Positions 26,056 to 33,676 of a stretch of DNA of 40,463 nt are shown one piece after another. Below the pieces are notes generated by a model, which was not told the origin of the DNA, ran no database searches, and saw nothing but the letters and a program-made list of their open reading frames with translations. The stretch comes from Bacteroides sp. CAG:1076 (GTDB lineage: Bacteria > Bacteroidota > Bacteroidia > Bacteroidales > Bacteroidaceae). The first letter of the stretch is position 1, and the number at the start of each line of letters is the position of its first letter. The stretch is from NCBI GenBank assembly GCA_000436795.1, contig HF993174.1:1-40463 (forward strand). Direction: 5' to 3'. The translations under genes were made by a program, and so were the position numbers.

Positions 26056-26130
26056 ATCCAAAATCATCTTTATTTAATAAGCCATTTCGATACCTTACGA
26101 TTAAGGTGTTGAAATGTTTTTATAGAGACA

Positions 26131-26599
26131 ATCTATATCGGTTAAGCAATCAGTACCTACCACCTACTACACTTATGATGCATACGGAAAGGTGGAAAGT
26201 GTCAGGGAAGAAGCACCCGAAGGAAACATCATACGCAAAGGGGATGCAGGAGAAATGGTATATACCAACCCCAACCGACCCTATGCCACTACAGGAAACA
26301 CACCGGAAAAAGAAGCCTGCATACACAGTGGACTGCAGGTGGGATATACTGCCGCAAACAGACCCGCATGGATAGAGGAAGAAAACGGAAGGGCAGAATT
26401 CACCTACAATGCTCAGTTCGACAGGGTACGGATGAGAATGGCCGAAGAGGGAAAGACGGTATACACAAGGTATTACCTCGGAGGGAACTATGAAGCCCAT
26501 TGCAACAGCAGCGGAACGGAGGAAAGGCTCTATGTAGGAGGAGACTGTTACGAAGCGCCTGCACTCCTCGTCAAAAAAGAAGGGAAAACCGAGTTGTAA
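26131..26599 (+). pseudogene. RHS-repeat core fragment
   Basis: An open frame with no start codon of its own encodes part of an RHS/YD-repeat protein: TYYTYDAYGKVESVREEAPE, ANRPAWIEEENGRAEFTYNA, QFDRVRMRMAEEGKTVYTRY, then YYLGGNYEAHCNSSGTEERL and YVGGDCYEAPALLVKKEGKT. The RYYLGGNYE...ERLY..GGDCYEAPA pattern is typical of Bacteroides RHS/WapA-like proteins just before the conserved pre-toxin core. It stops at 26599, where an intact protein should continue (KTELYY...), so the gene has been cut at about 26598. It follows the immunity-like gene, as RHS loci often do when older tips are displaced. The call as RHS is firm; the events behind it are inferred. Confidence 0.72.
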
Positions 26600-26884
26600 T
26601 TCTCCGGCACTCATGGCCTTCCGGTTTTTCAACGCCTCTTGTACTCGGAGAACGAGATTCGTATGTCCAGCTTCAAGAACCGTGAATGTAGGCAGCCAGA
26701 CATTGGCCACACGCACAAGATTGAGCTGATACCTACGCCAATGCTCCAGTGTGAGTGTATTCATCCAGGCAATTTCACTGGGAACGGAGTTCTTCAGCAT
26801 GTTGATGGCAGTCATCTTCACGCAGGTCAAGTCTATATCTATTCTTTGCGCACAGTCTTTTCTATCTGGACTAAACTGATTCAT
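26600..26884 (-). pseudogene. Unrecognised gene fragment interrupting the RHS remnant
   Basis: On the - strand an ATG at 26884 opens a frame encoding MNQFSPDRKDCAQRIDIDLT, CVKMTAINMLKNSVPSEIAW and LVLRVQEALKNRKAMSAGEL. It reads like real coding sequence (amphipathic helices, sensible composition) until about 26600; beyond that the frame is only the antisense of the RHS fragment. I do not recognise the family. The sharp junction at about 26598 suggests that foreign DNA broke the RHS gene there. A mobile-element protein or an RHS-associated accessory is possible; confidence is low. Confidence 0.3.
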
Positions 26885-27187
26885 CTATGCTGAATATGTC
26901 TTCTTTACCCCACCAACCGCGATGATATAATCCCCATGAAGTAATATTTGATAAAGTATTGGTAATAGTGAATTTTTTCATAAATGCAACGGTAAGTCAA
27001 TTTAAATATTTACATTTGTATAATTACAATTAAGCCTTGATAGCCTTATATGATTTATATCTCGTAACGAAATCAAAGTTCTTCGGAAGTATAAGGAAAA
27101 AGCACACCGGGAACTTTTCCGGGTGCGTGACGAACAGAAAACATTCAGGAAAATAAAAGTAAATACAGAATTATAACTATAAAAAAT
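26885..27187 (+). promoter_or_regulatory. Intergenic region with promoter and leader hairpin
   Basis: No gene seen. TACATTTG at 27011-27018 matches the -7 consensus TAnnTTTG, without a clear -33 box. If it is used, the next gene has a leader of about 160 bases. The leader contains a strong hairpin at 27102-27126 (GCAC-A-CCGGGA against TTCCGGGTGC, ten pairs with one bulged A, four-base loop). No T run follows, so it is not an intrinsic terminator; it may affect mRNA stability or translation. Confidence 0.5.
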
Positions 27188-28438
27188 ATGACAATGAAAA
27201 GACTTGTTTCATTGATACTGGTTATAATAACAGTATCAACATCATTTGCACAGAAAATAGGCGGTACATGGAAGGGAAAACTAAATGCAGGAAACCAGAA
27301 GCTCGAAATAGTATTTCATTTTACACGAGGAGACGGTAATGAAACAACATGCAAGATGGATGTCCCGGCACAAGGAGCCATGGGTATACCAGTAGATATA
27401 AAATCATTGACAGAAGATTCAGTCAGCCTTCAGGTTGATGCAATCAAAATGGTATATAACGGTAAACTTACCGGAAATAAAATATCAGGAACATTCAATC
27501 AATATGGGATGTCATTTCCTCTGGAACTGGAATCCGGTGAACAGGAAAAACTTAACAGGCCGCAAGAACCACAAAAGCCATACAGCTACAAAACTGAAGA
27601 AGTCACTTTTGTAAATGAAAAAGCAAATGCCAACTTATCAGGTACATTGACATATCCTATAGGATATAAAGAGAACAGAAAAGTGCCTGTAGTCATTATG
27701 GTTACCGGCAGCGGTGCGCAGAACAGGGATGAGGAAATATTCGGGCACAAACCTTTCCTCGTCATTGCCGACTATCTGGCAAGAAACGGTATAGCTTCTT
27801 TGAGGTATGACGACAGAGGTACAGGAAAATCAGTTGGCGGTGCCAGAAAGGACTGTACATCGGAAGATTTTGCCGAAGATGCAGAATACGGACTGCTGTG
27901 GTTGAAAAAAAACGGCAAATTTGACAAGATAGGTATTCTGGGACACAGTGAAGGTGGAATGATAGCTTTCATGTTGGGAGCAGAAAATAAGGCCGACTTT
28001 ATAGTAAGCATGGCTGGACCCGGAATAAAGGGCGATTCATTATTAGCCGAACAACAGAATGCAATATTGAAACTTAAAGGTATTCCTGCCAATTATAACG
28101 TAGAATCCATCCGTAGAGATATGACCTTCCAACCCAAGAACCCATGGCTGGAATATTTCGTTAATTATGATCCCAAATATGATATAGAGAAGATTTCAAT
28201 ACCTGTAATGGCTATCAATGGAAGCAATGATGTACAGGTAATATCCAAAAGCAATCTAAAAGTTATAAAGGAAATTCTGTCTGGCAAGAACAGCAAAAAC
28301 CTTATAAAGGAATATCCTAACCTCAATCATTTGTTTCAGAACTGCACTCCAGAAACAGCTTTTGACTACTATAACATTGAAGAAACCATTTCGGAAGAAG
28401 TATTGAAAGACATTGCTTCATGGATTAACGGTCTATAA
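27188..28438 (+). CDS. Exported alpha/beta hydrolase (S33/dienelactone-hydrolase-like)
   Basis: A 416-residue exported hydrolase; ATG at 27188 or at 27194 (MKRLVSL) are both possible starts. The signal peptide ends near TSFAQ (residues 18-22). Residues about 25-115 form a beta domain (GTWKGKLNAGNQKLEIVFHF), a small lipocalin-like module common in this Bacteroidetes group. The alpha/beta hydrolase domain starts about 137, with the oxyanion strand VVIMVTGSGAQNRDE, the nucleophile elbow GHSEGG (Ser254), Asp348 in AINGSNDVQ and His381 in NLNHLF. The triad looks complete, so it should be active on esters or peptides; the substrate is unknown. It stands alone at the edge of the decayed island, with its own promoter and a strong terminator. 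Confidence 0.88.
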   Translation: MTMKRLVSLILVIITVSTSFAQKIGGTWKGKLNAGNQKLEIVFHFTRGDGNETTCKMDVPAQGAMGIPVDIKSLTEDSVSLQVDAIKMVYNGKLTGNKISGTFNQYGMSFPLELESGEQEKLNRPQEPQKPYSYKTEEVTFVNEKANANLSGTLTYPIGYKENRKVPVVIMVTGSGAQNRDEEIFGHKPFLVIADYLARNGIASLRYDDRGTGKSVGGARKDCTSEDFAEDAEYGLLWLKKNGKFDKIGILGHSEGGMIAFMLGAENKADFIVSMAGPGIKGDSLLAEQQNAILKLKGIPANYNVESIRRDMTFQPKNPWLEYFVNYDPKYDIEKISIPVMAINGSNDVQVISKSNLKVIKEILSGKNSKNLIKEYPNLNHLFQNCTPETAFDYYNIEETISEEVLKDIASWINGL

Positions 28439-28486
28439 TTGTATTCATATAAAGATAGAATGGTACTGAAATATTTAAGAAGAACC

Positions 28487-28540
28487 TAAAAACAATGAGG
28501 CTGCAACTCATAGGTTTGAAAGACAGCCTCATTGTTTTTA
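28487..28540. terminator. Strong bidirectional terminator
   Basis: A perfect 17-bp stem: arm 28487-28503 (TAAAAACAATGAGGCTG) and its exact complement at 28524-28540, with a 20-base loop. The arms end in A and T runs, so it can terminate both the hydrolase gene on the + strand and the convergent small gene on the - strand. Confidence 0.88.
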
Positions 28541-28607
28541 CATTAATTTCCGATTAGATTGAATGAATATGATATTCAGAAACTAACATTATCAATCGGT
28601 ACATTAA

Positions 28608-29054
28608 CTATACAAAGGGAGAATCAATGACGATTTTAGAACCATCATTTTTATTAGTTAACATAATCAAATTGGTGTTATCAACGCATAGCGCATAGAA
28701 GGTACCAATAGATTTTGTCCAAAAATAGCCCCAATATAAAAAGACAGATGTAGCAAACAGACGAACAGAGAACAAACTCTTCGTTTTTATATGAGTAATA
28801 GTATGCTCTTTTTTAAGAAAAACTATCTCTCCTACAATTAGTTTAATTCGTATAGTATCATTGTCTTCATTTATACTTACTGGCATCCTCAAAACTGGCA
28901 ACACAATCAATAATGTCGCTATTATGACAACAATTCTTATTAAAGTATTCCCTTCCGTGAACGCATAATAAATAGCATAACCAACAATTGCTGATATAAT
29001 TATGGAGTATATAATCAGCATTCTAGAAGGCAGTAGTTTCCTAGTAATATTCAT
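28608..29054 (-). CDS. Small membrane protein with a PH-like domain
   Basis: A 148-residue protein with two hydrophobic helices near the N-terminus (about 11-31 and 37-57), joined by a short loop, followed by a soluble beta-rich domain (VSINEDNDTIRIKLIVGEIV, then HTITHIKTKSLFSVRLF and TFYALCVDNTNLIMLTN, ending DGSKIVIDSPF). This two-helix plus PH-domain layout is common among small Bacteroidetes proteins annotated as PH-domain or DUF proteins. The function is unknown. It is transcribed alone from a probable -7 element 27 bases upstream. The gene is more AT-rich than the housekeeping neighbours, in line with the accessory character of this stretch. Confidence 0.7.
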   Translation of the reverse strand: MNITRKLLPSRMLIIYSIIISAIVGYAIYYAFTEGNTLIRIVVIIATLLIVLPVLRMPVSINEDNDTIRIKLIVGEIVFLKKEHTITHIKTKSLFSVRLFATSVFLYWGYFWTKSIGTFYALCVDNTNLIMLTNKNDGSKIVIDSPFV

Positions 29055-29081
29055 AATAATATATTTTAATTTTTGACATCA

Positions 29082-29089
29082 CAAATTTA
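29082..29089 (-). promoter_or_regulatory. -7 promoter element for the small PH-like gene
   Basis: On the - strand this reads TAAATTTG, matching TAnnTTTG, 27 bases before the start codon at 29054. No -33 box is evident and the region is AT-rich, so this is a moderate call. Confidence 0.45.
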
Positions 29090-29244
29090 ATTTAAAAAAC
29101 TATCTCTGCATAAGATTCTATATGGATTTCACATAGAGTTTGACAGAGTTCCCTTTCAATTTTTTTCGCTATCGTCCATCATTTTCAGAAAGAGCATTGT
29201 AATACAGACATTTTTCTTTTGACAAACGATGAACTACCTGAAAC

Positions 29245-31491
29245 TTATTTCAACTGAAAAGCCACCTTCGACTTGATATCGGTAGCCGAAGCAGCTACAA
29301 GAGCTTCGAATTTACCCGGCTCGGCAACCCATGCATGCTGCTTATCGTCGAAATAACTCAGGCTGGACTTATCGATGGTGAAAGTAACCAATTTCGTTTC
29401 ACCCGGAGCCAGCTGAATCTTACGGAAACCTTTCAGCTCTTTTACCGGACGAGCTACAGAACTCTTGACATCGCGTACATACAGCTGAACCACTTCAGCA
29501 CCTGCCACAGAACCTGTATTTGTTACCAGAACGGTTACATGGATACTATCCGACGCGGACAGTTCGTTACGATCTAAGGTAGCCTTACCATATGAAAAAC
29601 TGGTGTAGCTCAGTCCATGTCCAAACGGGAACAGCGGCTGGAGCTTTTCCTTGTCGCTCCAACGGTAACCGACGAAAATACCTTCCTTGTAAGCGATATC
29701 CCAAATATTCTCAGAAGCACGTTTCACACCGGGATAAGCGTCCAAACGATGACAGCCTACATTCTCCAGAGAAGTGGGGAAAGTAAACGGCAGACGGCCC
29801 GACGGATTTACATCGCCTACAATAACGGCTGCCAATGCATTGCCTGCTTCGCTGCCAAGGAACCATCCCTGAATGATACCCGGAACCTCATCAACCCACG
29901 GCATGGCTACCGCATTTCCTGAGATATTGACCACAACCAGATTCTTATTAGCCTTCGCAAGAGCTTCAATCACCTTATCCTGTCCGTAAGGAAGACCTAA
30001 AGACTGACGGTCGGAATCCTCACAGTCCTGACCCGCACTCTTGTTCAAGCCTCCAAAGAAGATGACATAATCGCAAGAACGAGCTACCTCGACAGCTTCT
30101 GCCAGTAGCTCCTCGGCAGAACGATTGTCGGAGAGATCCTGACCTGTCACGACTCCATTGTATTCACCACTGGCATCTCCTACATAACCACGGGCGTATA
30201 CTACTTCAGCCTGACCGGCAAGACGATGACGGAGTCCGTCGAGAGGAGAAATTTCGTATTTTACTTTCAGTGAAGAACTTCCACCTCCTACAGTCATCAT
30301 CTTGATGGCATTCTCACCAATCACAGCTACCTTCTTCACCTTATTCAAGTCGAGCGGAAGCACATTGTTACGGTTCTGGAGCAGTACGATACCCTCTTCC
30401 GCAATGTGGCGGGAAGTATCAAAATGTTCCGGACTACCGATAGAACCGAACGGACGATTACGGTCCATTGTCGTACGGAAAATAAGACGAAGTACCCGGC
30501 GAACCTTGTCATCCAGTTCGGCAGTACCTACCTTACCCGATTTGATACGCTGGAGATAAGGATATGCAAGATAATAATTGTCGTAAGCATTGCTGGTGCC
30601 ATTGGAAAGTCCGTTCGTCCAACTGCCAAACTCCAGATCAAGCCCGTTGGAGATTGCCTCATCGGTATCATGAGCTCCACCCCAGTCGCTCACCACAACA
30701 CCGTCGAATCCCCATTCGCCTTTCAGGATATCGTTCAGCAAATATTCATTGTGACAGCAATGCTGGTTCTTGTACAAATTATAAGATCCCATGATGCTCC
30801 ACGCATGTCCTTCCTGAACAGCCGCCTTAAAGGCAGGAAGATAAATCTCGTAAAGCGCACGGTCATCGATTATAACATTCGATGTATGACGATTTATTTC
30901 GTTGTTGTTCAATGCAAAATGTTTTACGCAAGCAGCTACTCCATTGCTCTGGACCCCACGTACATAAGGTACCACCATCTTACTCGACAGATAAGGATCT
31001 TCGCCCATATACTCGAAGTTACGTCCGTTCAGCGGCGTACGATAGATGTTCACACCCGGTCCCAGCAAGATAGACTTATTACGATAGCGGGCCTCTTCAC
31101 CGATGCTTTTGCCATAAAGCAGCGCCATGTCCGGATTCCACGTTGCCGCCAGACAAGTCAAGGCAGGGAAAGCCACACAAGAGTCGTTGGTCCATCCTGC
31201 CTGATCCCATTCATCCCACAGCACTTCGGGACGGATACCATGAGGGCCATCCGTACACCAGACTTCCGGAATGCCCAAACGGGGTACTCCCGGACTGCTG
31301 AATTTAGACTGAGCATGGATCATAGCTATTTTTTCTTGCAGAGTCATACGTGAGAGAGCATCCTCCACACGTGATTCTATAGGTTGATTACCATCAAGAT
31401 AAACGGGCAGTTGCTGTGCTTGCACAGAGAATAAAGCAAGTCCGGCAACACATGCCAGCGCCATTTTTTTCATAAATTCGTTTTTCATCAT
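29245..31491 (-). CDS. Glycoside hydrolase family 3 beta-glucosidase-like enzyme
   Basis: A 748-residue exported enzyme that would remove terminal beta-linked sugars (usually glucose or xylose) from oligosaccharides in the periplasm. Starts at 31491, 31488 or 31476 (MKKMALA) all precede the signal peptide, which ends near SVQAQQ. The GH3 N-terminal TIM barrel (about 45-330) shows WCTDGPHGIRPE, KHFALNNNE (190-198) and the nucleophile Asp269 in GVVVSDWGGAHD. The second domain (about 375-600) includes VAVIGENAIKMMTVGGGSSS and GSEAGNALAAVI. A fibronectin-III-like domain closes the protein (about 655-735, GAEVVQLYVRDVKSS). It is the last gene of the susCD-GH5-SGNH-GH3 operon. The exact linkage cannot be told from sequence. 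Confidence 0.93.
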   Translation of the reverse strand: MMKNEFMKKMALACVAGLALFSVQAQQLPVYLDGNQPIESRVEDALSRMTLQEKIAMIHAQSKFSSPGVPRLGIPEVWCTDGPHGIRPEVLWDEWDQAGWTNDSCVAFPALTCLAATWNPDMALLYGKSIGEEARYRNKSILLGPGVNIYRTPLNGRNFEYMGEDPYLSSKMVVPYVRGVQSNGVAACVKHFALNNNEINRHTSNVIIDDRALYEIYLPAFKAAVQEGHAWSIMGSYNLYKNQHCCHNEYLLNDILKGEWGFDGVVVSDWGGAHDTDEAISNGLDLEFGSWTNGLSNGTSNAYDNYYLAYPYLQRIKSGKVGTAELDDKVRRVLRLIFRTTMDRNRPFGSIGSPEHFDTSRHIAEEGIVLLQNRNNVLPLDLNKVKKVAVIGENAIKMMTVGGGSSSLKVKYEISPLDGLRHRLAGQAEVVYARGYVGDASGEYNGVVTGQDLSDNRSAEELLAEAVEVARSCDYVIFFGGLNKSAGQDCEDSDRQSLGLPYGQDKVIEALAKANKNLVVVNISGNAVAMPWVDEVPGIIQGWFLGSEAGNALAAVIVGDVNPSGRLPFTFPTSLENVGCHRLDAYPGVKRASENIWDIAYKEGIFVGYRWSDKEKLQPLFPFGHGLSYTSFSYGKATLDRNELSASDSIHVTVLVTNTGSVAGAEVVQLYVRDVKSSVARPVKELKGFRKIQLAPGETKLVTFTIDKSSLSYFDDKQHAWVAEPGKFEALVAASATDIKSKVAFQLK

Positions 31492-31518
31492 ATTTTCAGT
31501 TATAAATTTTCAACTATA

Positions 31519-32286
31519 CTAACGCGATGACTTCAGTTCACCATACCATTTATTCAAAGCCTCATCTGCCAGTAAACGCATATCTTGCGCCTCCTTTACA
31601 GATAAGCCATCGGGTACATAAGTTATCACAGAAGGACTTTCTTCAAATATAACAGCATACTCCATACACGCAGCCAGATAAGAGGCTTTAAGTGAAGGAT
31701 GCCGATTGTCGGTATATAAAGCAGCACATCCCTTTTCTCCCTGTGTTTCAAATAAAATCTTATATGCCATTCCTACAGGACACACCACAACACCAGGGAT
31801 TTCCCGACAAACATTCAAATAGCTGCGTACCAGTTCCTCCGAAGATTCCTTAAACCGGGACCAGTCGCTGCTATATGCCCAGTTCATGGGAAGGACTATA
31901 ACAGGCTGTTTTTCCGGATATGCATTGAGTAAAGCCAGCTTCCATAACTTAACACTCTCCATCAAGATTTCAGGACATAACCTGGGTAATGCACTCTGCT
32001 CCTGCAAAATAATATAATTCCAGTGACCAGACAATACAAGTTGCCGAGAAATTTCATCATTATAATGATACAACAAGGTACGTCCTAACTGGGTCCGTGC
32101 ATGCCATCGCGCCTCCTTTCCCATACTTTTGACCATTTCATTAAATATCTCCGGCTGATTGTTGTAATCGATCAGACTGTTATTCAACGAAAAGATACTT
32201 ACAGGCTGAGCCTGCATGACCTTCAGTCCAGGAGGTAAAAGCAGGAAAATCAGACAAATAATCCGAAGTATACCTTTATTTTTCAT
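31519..32286 (-). CDS. SGNH/GDSL-like hydrolase, DUF4886-like
   Basis: A 255-residue exported protein (signal peptide ends near VMQAQP, 23-28). The mature start SIFSLNNSLIDYNNQPEIFN corresponds to the block-I Ser motif of SGNH proteins (usual form IGNSYT or FGDSLT) but in a divergent version, NNSL. WNYIILQEQSALP and LYTDNRHPSLKASYLAA (the DxxHPS block) fit the later SGNH blocks, with Asp and His as candidate triad members. Carbohydrate esterases of this fold remove acetyl groups from glycans, so a role in deacetylating the PUL substrate is plausible but unproven. Its start overlaps the GH5 stop by 11 bases (32276-32286), so the two are translationally coupled. The divergent block I leaves activity in doubt. 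Confidence 0.72.
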   Translation of the reverse strand: MKNKGILRIICLIFLLLPPGLKVMQAQPVSIFSLNNSLIDYNNQPEIFNEMVKSMGKEARWHARTQLGRTLLYHYNDEISRQLVLSGHWNYIILQEQSALPRLCPEILMESVKLWKLALLNAYPEKQPVIVLPMNWAYSSDWSRFKESSEELVRSYLNVCREIPGVVVCPVGMAYKILFETQGEKGCAALYTDNRHPSLKASYLAACMEYAVIFEESPSVITYVPDGLSVKEAQDMRLLADEALNKWYGELKSSR

Positions 32287-33535
32287 GGCAGGTCAATCCT
32301 ATTGAAGTTATATAATCTTTTTGCGGAACACAATTCTCAAATCTGCAACTCTTTATAAAATCATTCATTGCCTTTTTCACCATGTCCTGATCCGGACGTG
32401 CCTCTCTTATATGCTGATAGGTATCACGCAACGCTTCAGAAAAGGCAATTATCTTGTCCCAGTTCTCAGGCATCTTAATGCCCATCATACACGAGTCGTC
32501 TTTTTTCTTATAAGGCCAAAACGTATAGCCAATATTGTTGTCGGTCATGACCTTACAGAAAGCGGCTTGCCACTCGTCCGTGTTGTGACCAATTTCCCCC
32601 ATATACATAGGCAGGGTTACGCTATCGCGAAAATGAATAAAATCCTGAATAGCTTCTTTTGTAGGTTCACCTCCATAACGGTGACAAGTATACATCAGTT
32701 TATCATCATATCTGGCATCGCTGAACGGTTTGAAATTACTGTTCCATTGTGCTCCTCCCAGCAATATTATATGATTGTTGTCTACCTCACGTATAGCCTT
32801 TACCGCCCGTTTATGCAATGCTTCGAGCTTGCTGTTCAGTTCATCCCTGTTGTCAAAATAATGAGCTATAGGCTCATTTATTAACTCATACCCCAATATG
32901 ACCGGTTCATTCTGATAACGTCCGGCTATCTTCTTCCATATATCACAGAACAACTGCTGGCTCCGTTCACTCTCAAACAGCCACGGGTAACCATAACTAT
33001 CGTCTATATTATCACCTGTTTGTCCTCCGGGGGCATCGTGCATGTCTAGAATGAGATATAGCTTATTGTCACGACACCAGTTTACGACACTATCTATACG
33101 GGCGAAGCCATCCTGACTGACAGAAAGCCCCATATAATCCTCATCGGTAAACAATTTATAATGAAACGGAAGCCGGATGGTATTTGCACCGGAAGAGGCA
33201 ATAAACTCAATATCCTGACGGGTAATGTAATTGTCTTTAAACTGTTTCCAGAAATCAGCCGTAAAATCCGGACCAACCAGCTGACAAAACATATCGTTTA
33301 TCATTCTGGCTGAATTAGTTTTTGTAAAGCCAAACATATAACCTTCGGGATTCAGCCAGTTGCCCAGATTTGTACCTTTAATATGTAAGGTATCTCCATT
33401 GGGCTCTATAAGACAAGTTCCCGATATTTTTATAAACTGTTGTTCATCCAACTGCTCATCTGTATTTGTTGCCGGCTGTTGGCAGGCAAACAATAATCCA
33501 GCCAATAGCAGTGATATAATATTCTGTTTAATCAT
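32276..33535 (-). CDS. Glycoside hydrolase family 5 lipoprotein
   Basis: A surface or periplasmic lipoprotein of 419 residues, using the ATG at 33535; a TTG at 33544 would add three residues and is less likely. Lipobox LLFAC (Cys18). The GH5 TIM barrel begins with IKGTNLGNWLNPEGYMFGF and contains NTIRLPFHYK, LILDMHDAPGGQ, the acid/base Glu221 in LINEP and the nucleophile Glu314 in YMGEIGH, with HRYGGEP and FWPYKKKDD completing the site. It should cleave internal beta-glycosidic bonds, working with the GH3 enzyme. The NLGNWLNPEG opening recalls exo-beta-1,3-glucanase-like GH5 members, but I cannot place the subfamily. A hairpin and 141 bases separate it from susD. Confidence 0.9.
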   Translation of the reverse strand: MIKQNIISLLLAGLLFACQQPATNTDEQLDEQQFIKISGTCLIEPNGDTLHIKGTNLGNWLNPEGYMFGFTKTNSARMINDMFCQLVGPDFTADFWKQFKDNYITRQDIEFIASSGANTIRLPFHYKLFTDEDYMGLSVSQDGFARIDSVVNWCRDNKLYLILDMHDAPGGQTGDNIDDSYGYPWLFESERSQQLFCDIWKKIAGRYQNEPVILGYELINEPIAHYFDNRDELNSKLEALHKRAVKAIREVDNNHIILLGGAQWNSNFKPFSDARYDDKLMYTCHRYGGEPTKEAIQDFIHFRDSVTLPMYMGEIGHNTDEWQAAFCKVMTDNNIGYTFWPYKKKDDSCMMGIKMPENWDKIIAFSEALRDTYQHIREARPDQDMVKKAMNDFIKSCRFENCVPQKDYITSIGLTCHEK

Positions 33536-33611
33536 AACCTTCAACGTTTTTCTTCCATAATGTATGTAGATACTACTCTATGACGATTCACTTGATTTCG
33601 TCTGGTTTCAT

Positions 33612-33662
33612 TAAAGACACTTCATTCATCAAAAGTAATTTTCAACAAACGAAGTGCCTTTA
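33612..33662 (-). promoter_or_regulatory. Intercistronic hairpin between susD and GH5
   Basis: On the - strand, TAAAGGCACTTC (33662-33651) pairs with GAAGTGTCTTTA (33623-33612), 12 pairs with one G-U, loop 27 bases. It begins 14 bases after the susD stop and lacks a T run, so full termination is unlikely. It may stabilise the upstream susCD mRNA or act as a partial attenuator, giving more transporter than enzyme. Confidence 0.5.
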
Positions 33663-33676
33663 TACTAACTCATCAG

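Noticed and set aside
26150..26600. Lower half of a - strand open frame reaching to 26884
   Set aside because: Below about 26600 it is only the antisense of the RHS fragment; only the upper part was kept, as a low-confidence fragment.
30406..31353. Long + strand open frame (315 codons)
   Set aside because: It is the antisense of the GH3 gene, whose catalytic residues are clear on the - strand.
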